This document shows, in pieces, positions 1 to 12,884 of a stretch of 64,000 nucleotides of DNA (position 1 is its first letter; each line of letters begins with the position of its first letter). The notes under the pieces are model-generated. The model made no database searches and was not told the DNA's origin. It saw nothing but the letters and a program-made list of their open reading frames with translations. A program made the position numbers and the translations under genes. Source of the stretch: Cladopsammia gracilis (taxonomy: Eukaryota; Cnidaria; Anthozoa; Scleractinia; Dendrophylliidae); contig JAJGOT010000212.1 of assembly GCA_022457155.1 (NCBI GenBank), positions 425,001-489,000 on the forward strand, read 5' to 3'.

Positions 1-255
1 TTGATTCTTGGCATCAAGATCCTCTCGTGCTTTCCTGTCATAAGAAAAGTCATTGTAAATAAAGAAAACAGTCGAGCGTCCTCAAAGAACACACTCTTCA
101 ATGGATTTCGACTGTTTACAACCTCTCTATTCTTCACAGAAAATCGTAGAGTACGGTACATGTATGTATTAACTAACACTCTTTCACTTCGTTCTATTCA
201 CAATTTTCAGTGAACAGCCTGTATTGCTTACGCAAAACATAACTTTGTACATTTA

Positions 256-529
256 GAGCAGTTTTCAATTGAGTATCGAAAGTAATTACACAATTGCTTT
301 GGTTTTGCATTGCTACGCTTTGTGATTGGCTAAAAAATCTCGCGCCACTTTCTCGACCAATCAGAAGTAAAACCAAAACCAATCGTGACTTGCTCGCACG
401 CGTTTTCCCGCGCTTGGCGCCGCCGACATGTAATTGCTTCGAGCTCTGATTGGTTCATTGGATTGTTTACGACTGCTGTGATTGGTCAGAGTAATTACTT
501 TGGTTTTGGTTTCACGACACTCAATTAGT
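256..529 (+). mobile_element. Family A MITE copy, 3' end truncated
   Basis: It begins GAGCAGTTTTCAATTGAG after a TA dinucleotide and holds the family core (GATTGGCTAAAAAATC, GCACGCGTTTTCCCGCGC). It stops at CACTCAATT without the matching outer end. Full copies elsewhere end AATTGAAAACTGCTC followed by TA, so this copy is truncated. Other members lie near 37.1, 39.8, 41.0, 42.1-42.7, 45.1, 50.7 and 56.3 kb. TA target sites suggest a Tc1/mariner-type non-autonomous element, but no transposase is seen. Confidence 0.85.
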
Positions 530-1612
530 AATCCTTTACGAATGACATGGTGAAATATGTTAAAATGCCTATGAAAAACATGAATCAGGTTTTGCGTTTA
601 TGTTCTGGGTTTTGCGTTTGAGGAGCGACTGGTTTAGATTCTTGTTTGTCATTTCTTTCGCGAAATCGGTATATCTTTTTGCAGAAAATACCTGTCATGC
701 AATTGATAACATCTGTGGAGGAACAAATCAAACGACCAGTGATTTTAACAGATCGCTTTGGTCCCGATATTTTGTTCGCGTTGTAAATAAAAAGACAAGT
801 GTTGCATCGTGTGCGCACACGCTTCTACACCATAACTACAAAATTTACCTATGACGTTTAAATGAAATTAGTGGAGGTTCTTGTTTCGGGACATTTTGGA
901 GTAATTTAAAGTTCTTTAAAAGGATAAAACGATTGCATGGTGTAGAATTTTGTGTTGACTGTCAATGAATCCGTTGTGCGCAGTCAACATAGTCGGGAGC
1001 ACATTTCATTTGATTTGCTGGAAAAATTTGACTCATCACTACACAATCAACGAAGTCTAAGAAATTGAAATTTTGGGATGGAGCTTTTGATTTGCGATGG
1101 ATGAGAAGATGAATGAAACAAATAACTGTAAAAATCTGAATACCGGCAGTATTAAAGATAAGCCACTGCCATTGCCACTCTGAGTTTTAGCTATTCAGAG
1201 AGAAACTAACCCCTTAACAAGCTGATATGACGAACCAATCGCACGTTTTCCCACACAAAGCACGGCTTGCATGGTTTTCATCGCGTTATTTGCGTTTGGT
1301 GAGATTAGCCAGCCAGTGTGTTTACTTTGGCTTCAGTTGGAACACAGTCATAAAAATACAATTCTTTTAAAGAGGAAAGGTTGTCAAAACTTTCCGATCG
1401 TCGAGTCTCGTTTATCTAATACTCACTTTAGAGCGAGCTTAAGGAACGTTACATCCTCTTTTCCTTCTCCTTCCTCCTCGGCAATCGGTTTCTTTGAATC
1501 TTCCTGTTGATATTTCAGTTCATTTATGTCCGCTATCAACATCTTCCTACAATAAGTTAAGAAAATTAAAAGTACAGTGGTTAAATAGGGGAGCTGTGGA
1601 GGACAAGTGGGG
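530..1612. other. No gene recognised
   Basis: Short overlapping ORFs occur on both strands but none has domain content, splice structure or a repeat signature that I recognise. I see nothing to annotate here. Confidence 0.5.
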
Positions 1613-1690
1613 GTGCGGTGATGTCGTGGTTAGCGTGTTAAGACTTTCAACCTGAAGGTCCATATGGTTCGATGCGTGGTCTGACTCTAC
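1613..1690 (+). repeat. tRNA-derived SINE head
   Basis: An A-box-like TGGTTAGCGTG is followed about 35 bases later by a B-box-like GGTTCGATGCG, the spacing of a tRNA gene. No clean cloverleaf forms. The sequence runs on into a SINE-like body. A related head lies at 54.97 kb. It is a pol III-derived repeat rather than a working tRNA. Confidence 0.6.
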
Positions 1691-1854
1691 CATCGTGTTG
1701 TTACCATAGACAAGAAACTTTAATTCCTCCTTCTCTCGCCTCAGGACTGCGCCTGCTTTGCAATCATAACAGATAAAAGGGGCTATGCCACCATTTTACG
1801 TATTACTTTTAAAAGCCCAAAAGATATATTTATATCAGTGAAACGCAAAAATAA

Positions 1855-2892
1855 CACGGTGGGGCCAAACGGCCCTAAAATGTATCATTTAGGGGCTGAT
1901 ACACTAATTTAGTTTCCTTTGCATATTTCTTCGCCAAACTTCGCACATTCACTTGGATTACTGTCCAAAAGATGTCAGTTGCAAAAAAATGTCAAAATGT
2001 CAAATTTTGACGTCATGATTGATGACGTCACAAAAACGCGTCATACAAAGTTTCTAATTTGATACCACAAACTATATCATTTGAAAGAGCTTGGCTAGGG
2101 GATTAATATACCGAAAACTGTTCCTCGCTACGACAAATATTTTTCGAGTAATGACGATTTGAAGAAATTTTAGTGTCCCCCCCGGAACCTTACTTTTTCT
2201 CCAAAATCAACTGCTCTGATTTTTTTTCTTCAGTTTTTATCATGTAAGGCTAAGCATTTGGTAAATTAAAGTGCTTAGTGTTTATAAAAATCGTATGATT
2301 TTAGATTTTTGATTTTCTGCTTCAAAACGATAATATAAGCGATTAAATAATTGTCACGTGACGTAAAATGACGTCACAAAACTAGGTTTTTGGTGTTAAC
2401 AATGGCAGGAAAGACTGATATTCGGATTTTTTCACTTATTATAGTTCTGCTCATCTAGGACAATCAATATGCAACATAACTAGAATTGCTGGCATCAAAA
2501 ACTAACTCTAATTATGGTATTTTTATATAGGGGGGACACTCTTTTCTGGGCATAGCATTCTTCAAAATTTAAAATGCCATATCTCATTTATTATTAAAGA
2601 TATCGACAAACGGTTTTCGGCGTTTAAGTTCTCTTATCGTCCTCATTCGAAAACACTGGTAAAAAGTTGGAAATGAGATACTTTTAGTTAAGGGTGCACT
2701 ATGACGTCATCAACTGTGACGTCATAATATGACAGCTCTTGTCAATCTTGATGTCAAAAAAATTCGGCTGATGCCCTCTGTTTACTTGCCAAGTTTGGGA
2801 ACAAAATGCTCAATACGTCTAAAGTTATGCTAAAATAAGCATAAGTTGCCACTCCTTAATGATACATTTTAGGGCCGTTTGGCCCCACCGTG
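1855..2892. mobile_element. 1038-bp non-autonomous DNA transposon with 35-bp TIRs
   Basis: The ends are perfect inverted repeats of 35 bases starting CACGGTGGGGCCAAACGGCC. No long ORF lies between, so it cannot encode its own transposase. The interior has TGACGTCA-type palindromes in both orientations. I could not define a target-site duplication from the flanks (AATAA on the left, AATGT on the right), so the superfamily is unassigned. Confidence 0.85.
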
Positions 2893-2994
2893 AATGTTCC
2901 AGTTTTGTTTCATATTACTTTACTAGTGCTCTAAGAGTAAAACTAAGTGACTTGGGCTGCAGATGGCCAGGATGGAAATGGGTTGCAACTTGAA

Positions 2995-3360
2995 AAAATT
3001 GGGCCAATCTTTTCAAGTTCATCGCCTTGCGTCTTGGAAAACTCGTAAAACTCTGAATATGGTTAATTCTCTCTTGGGTTTCCTGTGGTTCATCGCCTTG
3101 CGTCTTGGAAAACTCGTTAAAACTCTGTATGGTTAATTCTCTCTTGGGTGTCCTGTGGTTTATCGCCTTGCGTCTTGGAAAACTCGCTAAAACTCTGATT
3201 ATGGTTGATTCTCTCTTGGGTGTCCTGTGGTTTATCGCCTTGCGTCTTGGAAAACTCGCTAAAACTCTGATTATCGTTGATTCTCTCTTGGGTGTCCTGT
3301 GGTTTATCGCCTTGCGTCTTGAAAAACTCGCTAAAACTCTGATTATGGTTAATTCTCTCT
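2995..3360 (+). repeat. 71-bp minisatellite, about five copies
   Basis: The phrase ATCGCCTTGCGTCTTGGAAA recurs at 3021, 3092, 3162, 3234 and 3306, giving periods of 70-72 bases. Indels make some units 72 bases, so part of the array reads as an open frame of near-identical 24-residue repeats. That frame is a by-product of the repeat length, not evidence for a protein. Confidence 0.9.
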
Positions 3361-3618
3361 TTTTAAAATCTTCTTCTCAGTGTAATTCTACAGGCATAAC
3401 AAGCATAACAAAGGTATAGTTTCAATTTGGGGTGCCAATAGTTCCTTTGACACTGCAGCACAGTACTCTACCTGGCATCACACTCGTTTCTGTATCTCAG
3501 ATATTCAGCAGCTAACTCTTCTTGTAGCTGAAATGTACAATAACTTTGAGTTAATACTCCGAAGACTGCACAAGTAAAATTTAACAAATCTCAAAAATTC
3601 AGCAGCTACTTGTAATTC

Positions 3619-3854
3619 TGGGCTCGAAAGCCGATTAACGCTAATCCCGGATTAAACGTTAACCGAGGATTTCATTTCTCTGTTTAAAAATGTTTTCAAA
3701 GCGTCATTTGTAGCTAGTAGTGAAGACAAGTTAAAGTCGATACTGAAGGGTAGAAAACTTTGGAAAATGTTCAATTGTTGAATTGTTTAACTGGATTCAA
3801 AATGGACGCTTATCCTGGGTTAGCTTAATCGTGCTTTGAACAACTCGACCCTGA
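3619..3854. mobile_element. Family F MITE (about 236 bp)
   Basis: The segment aligns almost end to end with 40541-40784 on the same strand. Both share GATTTCATTTCTCTG and TTGTAGCTAGTAGTGAAGAC. The ends are imperfect inverted repeats (CTGGGC..CGAAAGC.GATTA). No coding capacity. Confidence 0.85.
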
Positions 3855-3978
3855 TTGTAATGGGAATGTTAATGTCGAGCTTAAACTCCAAACGTGTGCA
3901 AAAGTTAAAACAAAACCTCTGAAACCCAGGGTATCCTCACTATTTTCTTTCCGGGTGGGACCCTGGCCGCCCTGCATA

Positions 3979-4712
3979 TGTGGGGGTGGGGGTGGGGGTG
4001 GGGGTGTGCCGCTGGGACTCTGAAATCCTTACCTTGTACCAGACCATGTTCAGCTGATTTAACAAACGTACATGTATACTAGACTGGACACCGAAAATCT
4101 ACCTTTTACCAGACTTGTTACTTTTAGGACTGTATCACTATTAGTGTTTTTAATGGGCGGAAACCATCTGTAAACAATGTTGCCACGATGATTTTATTTC
4201 CGTTTAGGAAATGCTCTTTTTCGTCCGAGTTTTAACTCCTATTCTAGACTTAATTCTTCATACCACTGATCAGTTTCCCGGCAAATGATACCCTATTCTA
4301 GACCATAACTCTTTGATTTCTATACCCTATCCAAGCTTAAACTGCTTGAAAACCATACCCTTCATGGCGGCACATACACATATAGCTTATATACGAGAAT
4401 ACTCCCATATAAAAATGACAGGATTAACATCGTCATACATTTTAGGGGGCAAAATTTATAGATTGGTACTGCTTAGGGTACTTAACGCTAAAATGACCAC
4501 CTTTAGAATTATTGGGGTGCCTTTTAGATTATCAAGCCAAAACTATTGCAGAAGATGACATGTGTTGTTTTAGAATAAAATATTGGTACCTCTAAGGGGT
4601 GAAAATAAACCACAACCACACGAGATTTGAGCACATTTCAGGGTTTTTTTGAACAATTTTCCGACGAACCCCCTCCCCCCCTCCTCCCTGGCATTTTCAT
4701 ATGGGAGTTCCC
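3979..4712. mobile_element. Family G element, diverged copy
   Basis: A G-rich start (GGGGGTGTGCCGCTGGGACT) is followed by repeated phrases of the type ATACCCTATTCTAGACC. The same phrase order occurs at 34.1-34.6 kb and, inverted, at 49.6-50.0 kb. A C-rich run near 4670 is the other terminus. No ORF is meaningful. Confidence 0.7.
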
Positions 4713-5326
4713 CTAATTTAAATGTGAATCAGTCGGGACCTCAAATTATTCCTCTACTATGGCATTTCCTCGTGGTTTTCTATTGTTTCTCTTGAATGGC
4801 TCCAATATTTTAACTGATCAACTGTCCGTTTTGAGCATTTTAACACATCGAGAAAAACGTCCCAAATGATCCGAAGAACCATCTCAAAGTTTTTTTGCCC
4901 AAAATTTAATGTGTGAAAGAAAAAGGTCCGAAAATTTTCCAAGTTAAATTGGACACAATTACATGTCATTTGTTTAAAAAAAAAAATAATCACCTTTTCA
5001 ACTTGAACTTGAAGTGATACCTGCTCTTCCCTAAAAAAGCAAAATACAGTTTAGACTTCAATTCCAAAGATTACCAAAAACGAAAAATTCAAGAAAACTC
5101 TCAAATTTCATTTTGTAAAATATTGAAAAAACAAAATGATATCATGCAATGGTTACACTACAGGATTTCGTTGACAGACTTAAAAGTTAGAACAAATACA
5201 ACTGTACATCTCTTCATACATGCAATTGACTCTTAGCATGGGAGTGAAAGGGTTGATATACGCTTAAACTCATCATCAATAGATGAGTCTGGGGGTAGGT
5301 GCCTGAAAGACCGGTGGGGCCACAGG

Positions 5327-5745
5327 TAAAGGCCTATTTACACGCTGCGATTTGTCGTGCCGATTTGTCGGCCCCGAGAAATCGTGAAGCAAATCGGCGC
5401 GTGTAAATGGCGACCCGATGCGCGCACGATTTCAGTTCGACATGTCGGCCGATTCGGAAAAAATCTGTGATCACTTCACAGATTTTCGCGTGTCGGGCCC
5501 GATTTCAAGAACGAAAACGCAATCTGGACAAGAAATCACGCAAAACAAATTATATCTGCAGTATTTAAACTAACAACAACCTAAATAACCTATTGGATAT
5601 CATTTGTTTTTCAAGAAGTTCTTAGCAGAAAAGTTTTGAAATAAAAAAAAGTTCATGTACAATGCTTGCACTGTACAAAGAGCGCGCGCACGATTTGTCG
5701 TGGCCGACAAATCGGCCCAACTAATCGCTGCGTGTAAATAGGCCT
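5327..5745. mobile_element. Foldback MITE
   Basis: The ends are AAGGCCTATTTACACGC and its inverse GCGTGTAAATAGGCCTT. Inside, a CGATTTGTCG-type motif recurs in both orientations, so most of the element can fold on itself. No coding content. Confidence 0.85.
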
Positions 5746-8447
5746 TAACACGAGAAGAGCGAGGTGCATAACCATGGTAATCAGAAGCGAAATGATCTGA
5801 CACAAACATGTGTGCTGTAAGAAATCAGGGGCCCCTGCAAAACCAAACAGCTGCCCACATGCCCAGGCCATGTGGGGCGCCATGTGGGGCGCCACTGGAC
5901 AGCAAATGTCTCAATTTTAACTTTGCTTAAATTACATTTAGCCACATAAAATTACATAAATAGCAATATGTCATGATCATTATTTTCTACCCTCAATAAT
6001 AACAATACTCCTTATTTCTATAGCATCATTTCTACTTATAAACCAACAGCACTTAACAAAATAATATATTCTTAAAATATAAAAAAAGTTACTTTACAAG
6101 TAAAAACAGATATTAAGGTAGCAAAAATCTAAAAGGAATGACTAAATAAGAGTCTCAACCCAACTCTTAAAAGTACTGATTCAGAAGCAATTTGCTGTAC
6201 TAGTTCCAATATGGTCTAATATGATCAGGTAAATGATTCCATAGTATAGGCTGGTGCAAATATTACTTAAAAAATGTGGCTACTTTCCGTAGGTTTCAAG
6301 ATTGTACTTAGGGACTACTGGAAGTTCCTTACTGGTGGAACAAAGTTTTCTGCTGGGCATATATTTAAATTAAAGTGTCTATTAATTATTTATATCCAAT
6401 TTCATAGTAAGCTATAAAAGTACAATGTAAAGAAAAAAACCTAAATGCTGTCACTTGAACTGCTTGAACTTGACAATACTAGTCTTTCCATATTTGTAAG
6501 TGTGAGGATAAAATCCTAAAGTGTGACCATTCATTGTATTCAGATACCTGTTTAAACTTCATTTACATGTGGTAGTTTGAAGTCCTACATGCATGTACAT
6601 GTAGAAATATTTATGTGATTATAGTGTTTGAAGAACGCAATCCTAATTTCGTGTTGCTTGTCCTGTGGTTTATGTGCAGTAAAATTTGAGATTTTTTGGT
6701 GGACGGTCTTCCAAATGGCCGCCCCTATTGTTTTTTTTTTCAGAGGCTCATTTCCGCCGGAAATTCCTTTGAATGCATCTCCATAATCTGTGATTACTGC
6801 TAGTTTAAATAGATTTAGCAGTACTTTCCTGTGGTGCCACTTTACCCTTTAGGCCCTAAGAGTGATCAGCATCAAATTTCTCCTTGTAATATTAATGCCT
6901 TATCAATCAAAAAGGTCATGAGAATTAAGGACGTGATCACACAAGATGAGTTCTCTTAGTTGATATCCAAACAATTCCCCCCACCACTTACATAGGAAAT
7001 GTATAGGACTAGAAATGAGGTTAATGGACTATGCAAGTTGTGATTCCAACTTCAGATTCTGTGGATGCAATCCTAAAATACAACTATAGCCACTTAAGGC
7101 AGTACTTTCCTGTGGTGCTGTTTACAACTATTTGCTAGGGAGTTATAACTAAGAATTTAATGATGAAGTCCTAAAGTGGGCCCCTCTAATGACAGCAACT
7201 GGACAGCTCATGAGTGTATATTAGCAGCAACTGGTTAGTGATTTGGTGAGAACTAACCACATCAATAACCAGTTGCTGCTAATGCACTGTAGTTAACTTA
7301 CAAAGTCATATTTAACAGTCATAGTGCCAAAGCGAAGCGCTATATTGCTGGATACTTAGCTGACGAGGCCATAGGCCGAGTTGGCTAAAATCAGGCGATA
7401 TTGTGCAAGCTTGAGCACTATAACTGTTTTATAATTCAACATTGATAACAAATCACAGCTTCCAGAAAAAAAAATTATTGAGATATACAACCTTTTATTA
7501 AGTAAAAAGGCTTTCAACAATATTATCACCTCGTGCCATTTCTTAAACAACAAGCAAAGAATGCAGAAACTTTTGCCAAGCTAAAATTAATTTAGCATAC
7601 ACAATCAGTTGAGAGTTTCTACGAAGAGCAATCGTTTACTTAAAGAACGGGACAGAGTAGTTACTACACAAATTAAAACACAGTAAAATAGCATAGAATG
7701 TCTTAGTTACAAGTGTTTCGTATCTTAAAATGTTCAATTCAGAATCAAAACAAATTGAACAAACACACAGCTACCTAAACATAGCAGTGAAAAGTCAGAA
7801 AGAACTGCAGTGTGGACAGTATGTCTTATAAAAATTCACAGCAGCTCGCTAAAGGATACAAGAAACGGTTAAAATATCATACCTGTAGTTGATTTGGCTT
7901 TTTAGTCCCTTTCATCAGCACCAAATTTTCAAACATTGAAGTACAAACTGAGTCAATTAACGTTGTTTACAAACTTGCTCGTTTTTTAGCTCCTACAGCC
8001 GTAATGACGAGATCAGAAACTTTTCTGAGGAAGCATCAAGTTTATATCATATTCAAGCGGTTAAACTTTGAACCAGCTTTCATTCAGCTACGCCAAGAAA
8101 AAAAAAACAGAAACACTGCGACCACGACAACAAGAAAATTTCGCGCCTTTTTTTGTCCAATCATGTGATCAATACTTTTTCTCTTTTCTTCTCTTTTTTC
8201 TTTCTTTTTGCTTTTTTATCTAATAGTTCACACACTTTCTCGCTCCAAAACACGAAATTGCAGGCAGCAGTCATTTTCACTTTCCTTCAAAATGCGAAAT
8301 TTACCGCCATTGCTGGTTATACGTTATGTAGACATAACGCATATCGATAACTTTTTTACCATATTTGGGCAGTGTATCAATGTGTTGAATTATAAAGAGG
8401 GATAGACTTCAACAGCATATCACAGTATTGCTAATTGGTATCTTTAC
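5746..8447. other. No gene recognised; dispersed repeat fragments
   Basis: This stretch holds a repeat fragment at about 6630-6790 that is also at 55240-55400 (shared GGTCTTCCAAATGGCCGCCCC and CTCATTTCCGCCGGAAATTCC). It also holds a 64-base palindrome at 7221-7284 (TTAGCAGCAACTGGTTA and its inverse) and a short repeat near 7327-7450. Further exons of the TSNAXIP1-like gene would be expected on the minus strand here but none joins in phase. Confidence 0.45.
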
Positions 8448-11400
8448 CTTAGTCTTGATATTATGTTTTGTAGTCTTTGATTTTCCTTTTTCATCCCTTG
8501 CATATCTGTAATGAATTAAAATTTTAGTCTGACCTTTATTCTTCGGGGCGGGGTGGGGGGTGGGTATGCAAGTGTGCTGAAAATGGCATAAATGAGCAAA
8601 AAGTGTTCATGAAAATTTATACACAAATCTTAAAATTAAAGGTCTTACCAGATTTTTCTTCCTGTTTAACAGCTAACAGTTTCTTTTCACACTGTTCTGA
8701 TACAGTGACTAGCATGCTCTATAAAAAAAAACATTAACAAGTTATAAACAACCACTTTTTTTCCTATGTGGTTTCCTATGAGTCTGCAGATGAAATTAGC
8801 CAGACCTATATACATGTATCATGGTTTGTACAATCTTGAAAAGGTCTTGAATTTTAGCAGTCGTCTTGAAAAGTCCTTAAATTTGGTAAGGCCCTTGAAA
8901 AGTACTTGATTTCTTTATTAGGTCTTGAAAAGTCCTTGAAATTTAGGACTTTGTGTACGCCCTATCACTTTTCTGATAAATTAAATGATTTTGCTACGAA
9001 AAAATTGGCCACCAGCGACTTTTAAAATCCGAAAATAACTAGCAAAAATGTCGGCATAGCACATGAATGCATACACGAAGCAAAATTGTAATCTTTGCCT
9101 CAATTTCATGCACCAGGGGACAAAGAGTTTCGATTTTGTAAATAAAATGTAGTCCTTGAAAACTATTTTTTGTCCTTGAAAAGTCCTTGAATTTTATTTG
9201 TCTGAAGTTGCACGAACCATGATGTACACAATAATTATTATTGTGGGCATTCAAATAAAAGCCTTTGGTGCTGCCTATTTAATATGCTGTACAAAGTAGT
9301 TCAAACATTTTAGTCTATGGATAAAATTTAAGAGAGTTCACTTTTACCTTTCAAATAAAAGCTATCAAGGAATGCTTTCCTCACATGCTGTTAGAAATCT
9401 CAATGTAATACTTTGAAAATTATGCAGAGAGCTGACAATAATGTCTGAAATATACCTTTAATGGTTCCAGTTCTCTAATCTTTTCTCTCTGATGAACCAA
9501 CATCATTTCATACTCATGTTTTATTGCTGACAGTAAAGGCTTGTAAGTTTTGAAGTCTTCTATTAAGTACTCAAATACTTCCCTAAAAGCCTGACAACAG
9601 AAGAAAAAGAAATTAAAATTTTTCTTCCAAGCATCATTCACATGTACACTGTCACTCTCTCACTCACTCAGCTGGCTGCAAGAAAGTCAGCACGATCTTT
9701 CGTTATTGCTTCTTGTCTTTTGCAGCCCTTTTGATTTCATGTGGGAGCGGGGGATGCTCACTGTAAACTGTACATGTACATGTACATTGTACACAACATT
9801 AATCCTCTACTAAGCCCCCATTGTATAAGCCTATTTGAGGAGACGGGGGGGGGGGGGGGCTTCACGGGGAGGGGGCGCGGCTTGTTATTATAATATAGCG
9901 AAACACCCGAACAGTTCATCACTTATTATTTTTTTTATTTATTCATTTATGGTGTACTGTATAAATTACAATTATTTTTTAGTGCAAGTACTGGTAATAT
10001 TTCCCGCAAAGCTTGTGAGTACTGTATACGAAGGGGGGTTATAATAGAGGATTTACAGTATATATGTAGTTTTTTTCTTTTGATACTATCACAGGAAGGG
10101 GGAAGGAAGTTTCTTCATTGCATGTCAGATTACCGGTATGCCTCTTTCAATACATGAAAATAATTATCATGTAGCAATGCAAAAACAATCCTATTTTTTG
10201 CTTTCTGCTTAACCTCACAGATGCCACTTTTTCCGGTTCCTGCTTCCTCATTCGGTCCCCACTCTCCTTTTCCTTAAAGAGTTGTAACCTTAAGTCTTAC
10301 TAGAGAAACAGCTTCATTTGTCCATCCAATAAGTATCTCATGAATATAATTTACTTGTACATGTAGCTAAGAATTTAACAGTAAGTTAGCTGTCTGTCTG
10401 TTTTTACCCATTTAACGGATAAGCGTTAACATATGTTTTCCTGTGCAGGGTCACAAAAATTATACCTGCAATCTCTTCTCACTTGGAACCATCTCAGTGC
10501 AGTCTAAGGAGCGTAGTTCTTTCTGTAAGAAAGCCTCAAGTTGCTCTAGAAACTTGGGCTTGTGTACTCCCTTTGGCATAAACTCATTTGTTTTTTTGGC
10601 TACTCCAGGATTAAGATCTGGGGCACTAGGGCCAAGAGCATGTGCTGGCCATGTGTCCAAGGTCCCTGCTCGTGTATCTATATAGGGCTAGATAACGAAT
10701 AAATATAAATAAATAAAATGTTCTTTAATATATTTATGCACCCAAGTACAAACATCATATGAAGAAAATAAGTTGAAGTCAAACTACGACCTGTCTAAGA
10801 CCTTAAACTTAATCAAACTTATGCCACTTATGAGGCCCTGTTAGGGGGGGTATGCATGTCCCCGTCTGAATTTCAAATCTTGTCATGTCGCAATTTCGGA
10901 AGCTCCTTACGTCGCTGTCGGAATTTCGTCCACTGCCTCGCTGAAGTTTTGAAACATTGGAATGTCCCTGTCGAAATTTTGCTTAATAATTTTATCCTAA
11001 GGGGACCATACAGGGCTAATAAAGTCACATCTACGTGATTCTTTTTAAAGTAAAATATTAAAATCAGTTACAAGATTCATCGATGTGTGCTTATTTGCAC
11101 TGCACAAAGTTATACTGAAGTCCAAGCGATTTGGCCGAATTACTGTTCTGCCATATAACGTGCGTATTGGTCTGGATTCAACAGACCAATAGACCATATT
11201 AGGGCGGTTTTTATTGTAAGACACATTTTAATTTTCCAAAATATTATACTACGTTGTCTTAAGTCGCTGTCGAATTCTTAAAGCATGAAATTCGCTGTCG
11301 TTTTCTTCCTTTTTCCTGTCGCTATCGCACGATCTTGGCAGTGGTCTTGTCGCTCGTCGCCATTTCATTTTCCTGATGTCGCTGTTTCGAGGCCTTGTCG

Positions 11401-12315
11401 CCTGTCGGAATTTACCCTAACAGGGCCTCACTTATGCCGTTTTCCGACTGCTGTGGAGGCAAACTGTTCAAAACATTGTTTGCAACATGAAAACAAAGCC
11501 TCCTTTCCTTTCTGGATCAAATAAATTGACTTTTGAATTTGGGCATGTGGGAATAAGTTATACGAGGTTAAAAAGCTTAACACACTGAAAGGGGAATAAA
11601 ATGACACATCTGGTTGCAGTCTGTGACATCCACAATGTCAATGTCCTTGTTGCTTAAGGTCTAAGGTATTAGATTAAGTGTTACGTGTAATACCTGCAGT
11701 ATAGCAGCTGAAGGAAGTGCATACTTCTGAGTTTCTGATGGGCTGGTCAGGGTGTAGCTTGGACCACTTAGTCCAGTGTACTGTTTTACAGCTTTGGTGT
11801 TTGTTTGAGGATATGTTGTAAGAGAACTTAAAAAAGTGATAAAATAAAACACCATATTAATTCAGCAGTGACCGGTCTTTTTTTTTTACTAGCTATTTCT
11901 TACCCTTATCACCAAAGGTATTATACATGTTAAAACCTTCATCAATGTTCAATTCTGTTTTTTACTTAATTTCATCGAACAGCAAACAAAATCATCGATC
12001 AAGCAATACATCATACAAGTAAGCAATCAACACTGCCTTTCCTAGAATTCTCGAAATATGAGTTTATCTTCGAAAAGGAAACATTCTTGTTAACATCGCT
12101 AGTTACATGTAATCAGCATTTCTATTTTATTGCTCAGAATTTTCAGATGACATGAGCTGCGTTTCATGACACGAAACGCAGCTCATATTGTCATGTCAGT
12201 ACGCAGGTTATTTTTCCCATTCAGAGAGAGTATCTTAGACTATAACAACAAAGTGTATAACAGAAAATCTTTAAATCACTTACGGTGGAAGTGGAGGTAG
12301 CTTTGTGTGAGACAT
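8448..12315 (-). CDS. TSNAXIP1: TSNAXIP1-like protein, N-terminal exons
   Basis: Six minus-strand exons join in phase: 12315-12284, 11826-11694, 10687-10466, 9590-9456, 8718-8649 and 8505-8448, about 216 residues. Translation starts at the ATG at 12315 (MSHTKLPPLPP), just after a plausible 5' UTR. Exons 3-4 carry the family signature: KPKFLEQLEAFLQKEL, then FREVFEYLIEDFKTYKPLLS and HEYEMMLVHQREKIRELE. This matches the N-terminal domain of translin-associated factor X-interacting protein 1, expressed in testis and ciliated cells in vertebrates. Exons 5-6 are charged and helix-prone (QCEKKLLAVKQEEKS; KKENQRLQNIISRL), as expected for the coiled coil that follows. The last exon ends in phase 2 with a GT donor, so the gene must continue, but I cannot place the rest. 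The identity is a family match; function here is inferred. Confidence 0.82.
8835..9195. repeat. Repeat built of CTTGAAAAGTCCTTGAA phrases
   Basis: The phrase CTTGAAAAGTCCTTGAA or a near copy recurs at least six times in about 360 bases, within the intron between TSNAXIP1-like exons 4 and 5. It looks like an old tandem or composite repeat and has no coding content. Confidence 0.6.
12144..12205. repeat. Short perfect hairpin
   Basis: ATGAGCTGCGTTTC and its exact inverse GAAACGCAGCTCAT face each other across a few bases, with further pairing outside (TGACA/TGTCA). It lies in the first intron of the TSNAXIP1-like gene. Confidence 0.7.
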
Positions 12316-12600
12316 AGTTCTGTTTTGTTGTAAATCACTTTTCACTATTTTTCTCGGATCAACTTCTCACATCGGCCATTTTGTTTGTTGACTTGGTAAC
12401 CGTTGCGACTAGGCAACTAGATCCAGTCTTTCCGCGCCTTCTACGCAACAGGCCGTTTGTAGCTTTTTTCGTTTCGTTTTCTTTTCTTTTCTTTTCTTTT
12501 TCTGTTCCTTTCCCTTTCCTGTTCTTTTCTTTCCTGTTCTTTTCTTTTTCCACGCTTGTAAAATAGCCAACTGGTCTGCCTCCTGTCAGTTGGGATTTTT
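12316..12600 (-). promoter_or_regulatory. Upstream region of the TSNAXIP1-like gene, pyrimidine-rich
   Basis: The bases before the start codon hold an ordinary short leader. At about 12466-12560 there is a long CTTTT-type pyrimidine tract on the plus strand (a purine tract on the gene strand). No TATA box is evident. Calling it the promoter rests only on position. Confidence 0.35.
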
Positions 12601-12884
12601 AAATGTTATGTTCAATTTGTATACTCGGAGATATTAGCTCTTTCGAGCTACACTGACTACTCTTAATCCGAGTTTAAATAAAGTTTTTTTTTTCTTTCTT
12701 TTTTATGGGAGGAATGCGCATAATTAACGTCCATGGTAAGGTTCATATGGTCACGCAAATTTAATATGGAATGCATTGCAGACTTTGGCCCGATTTCCAG
12801 CCGTTTTGCGCGCCCGCAAAGAATGAAATCCCTGCAAAGACAAGAAAGAGATCACACTGGTCTAAAGTCTTCTAAATGCATTTA

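Noticed and set aside
3105..3419. 104-residue plus-strand ORF with internal 24-residue repeats
   Set aside because: It is the open frame of a 71/72-base minisatellite; the flanking copies with 70- and 71-base periods break the frame.
7883..7936. Possible 18-codon first exon on the minus strand (MFENLVLMKGTKKPNQLQ then GTATGA)
   Set aside because: It has an ATG and a good donor, but no further exon follows, and it does not join exon 6 of the TSNAXIP1-like gene in phase.
9835..10044. Gly/Arg-rich ORF
   Set aside because: It starts in a G homopolymer and has no other support.
12359..12566. Overlapping Lys/Glu-rich and Phe/Ser-rich ORFs
   Set aside because: Both are translations of a CTTTT-type pyrimidine tract upstream of the TSNAXIP1-like gene.
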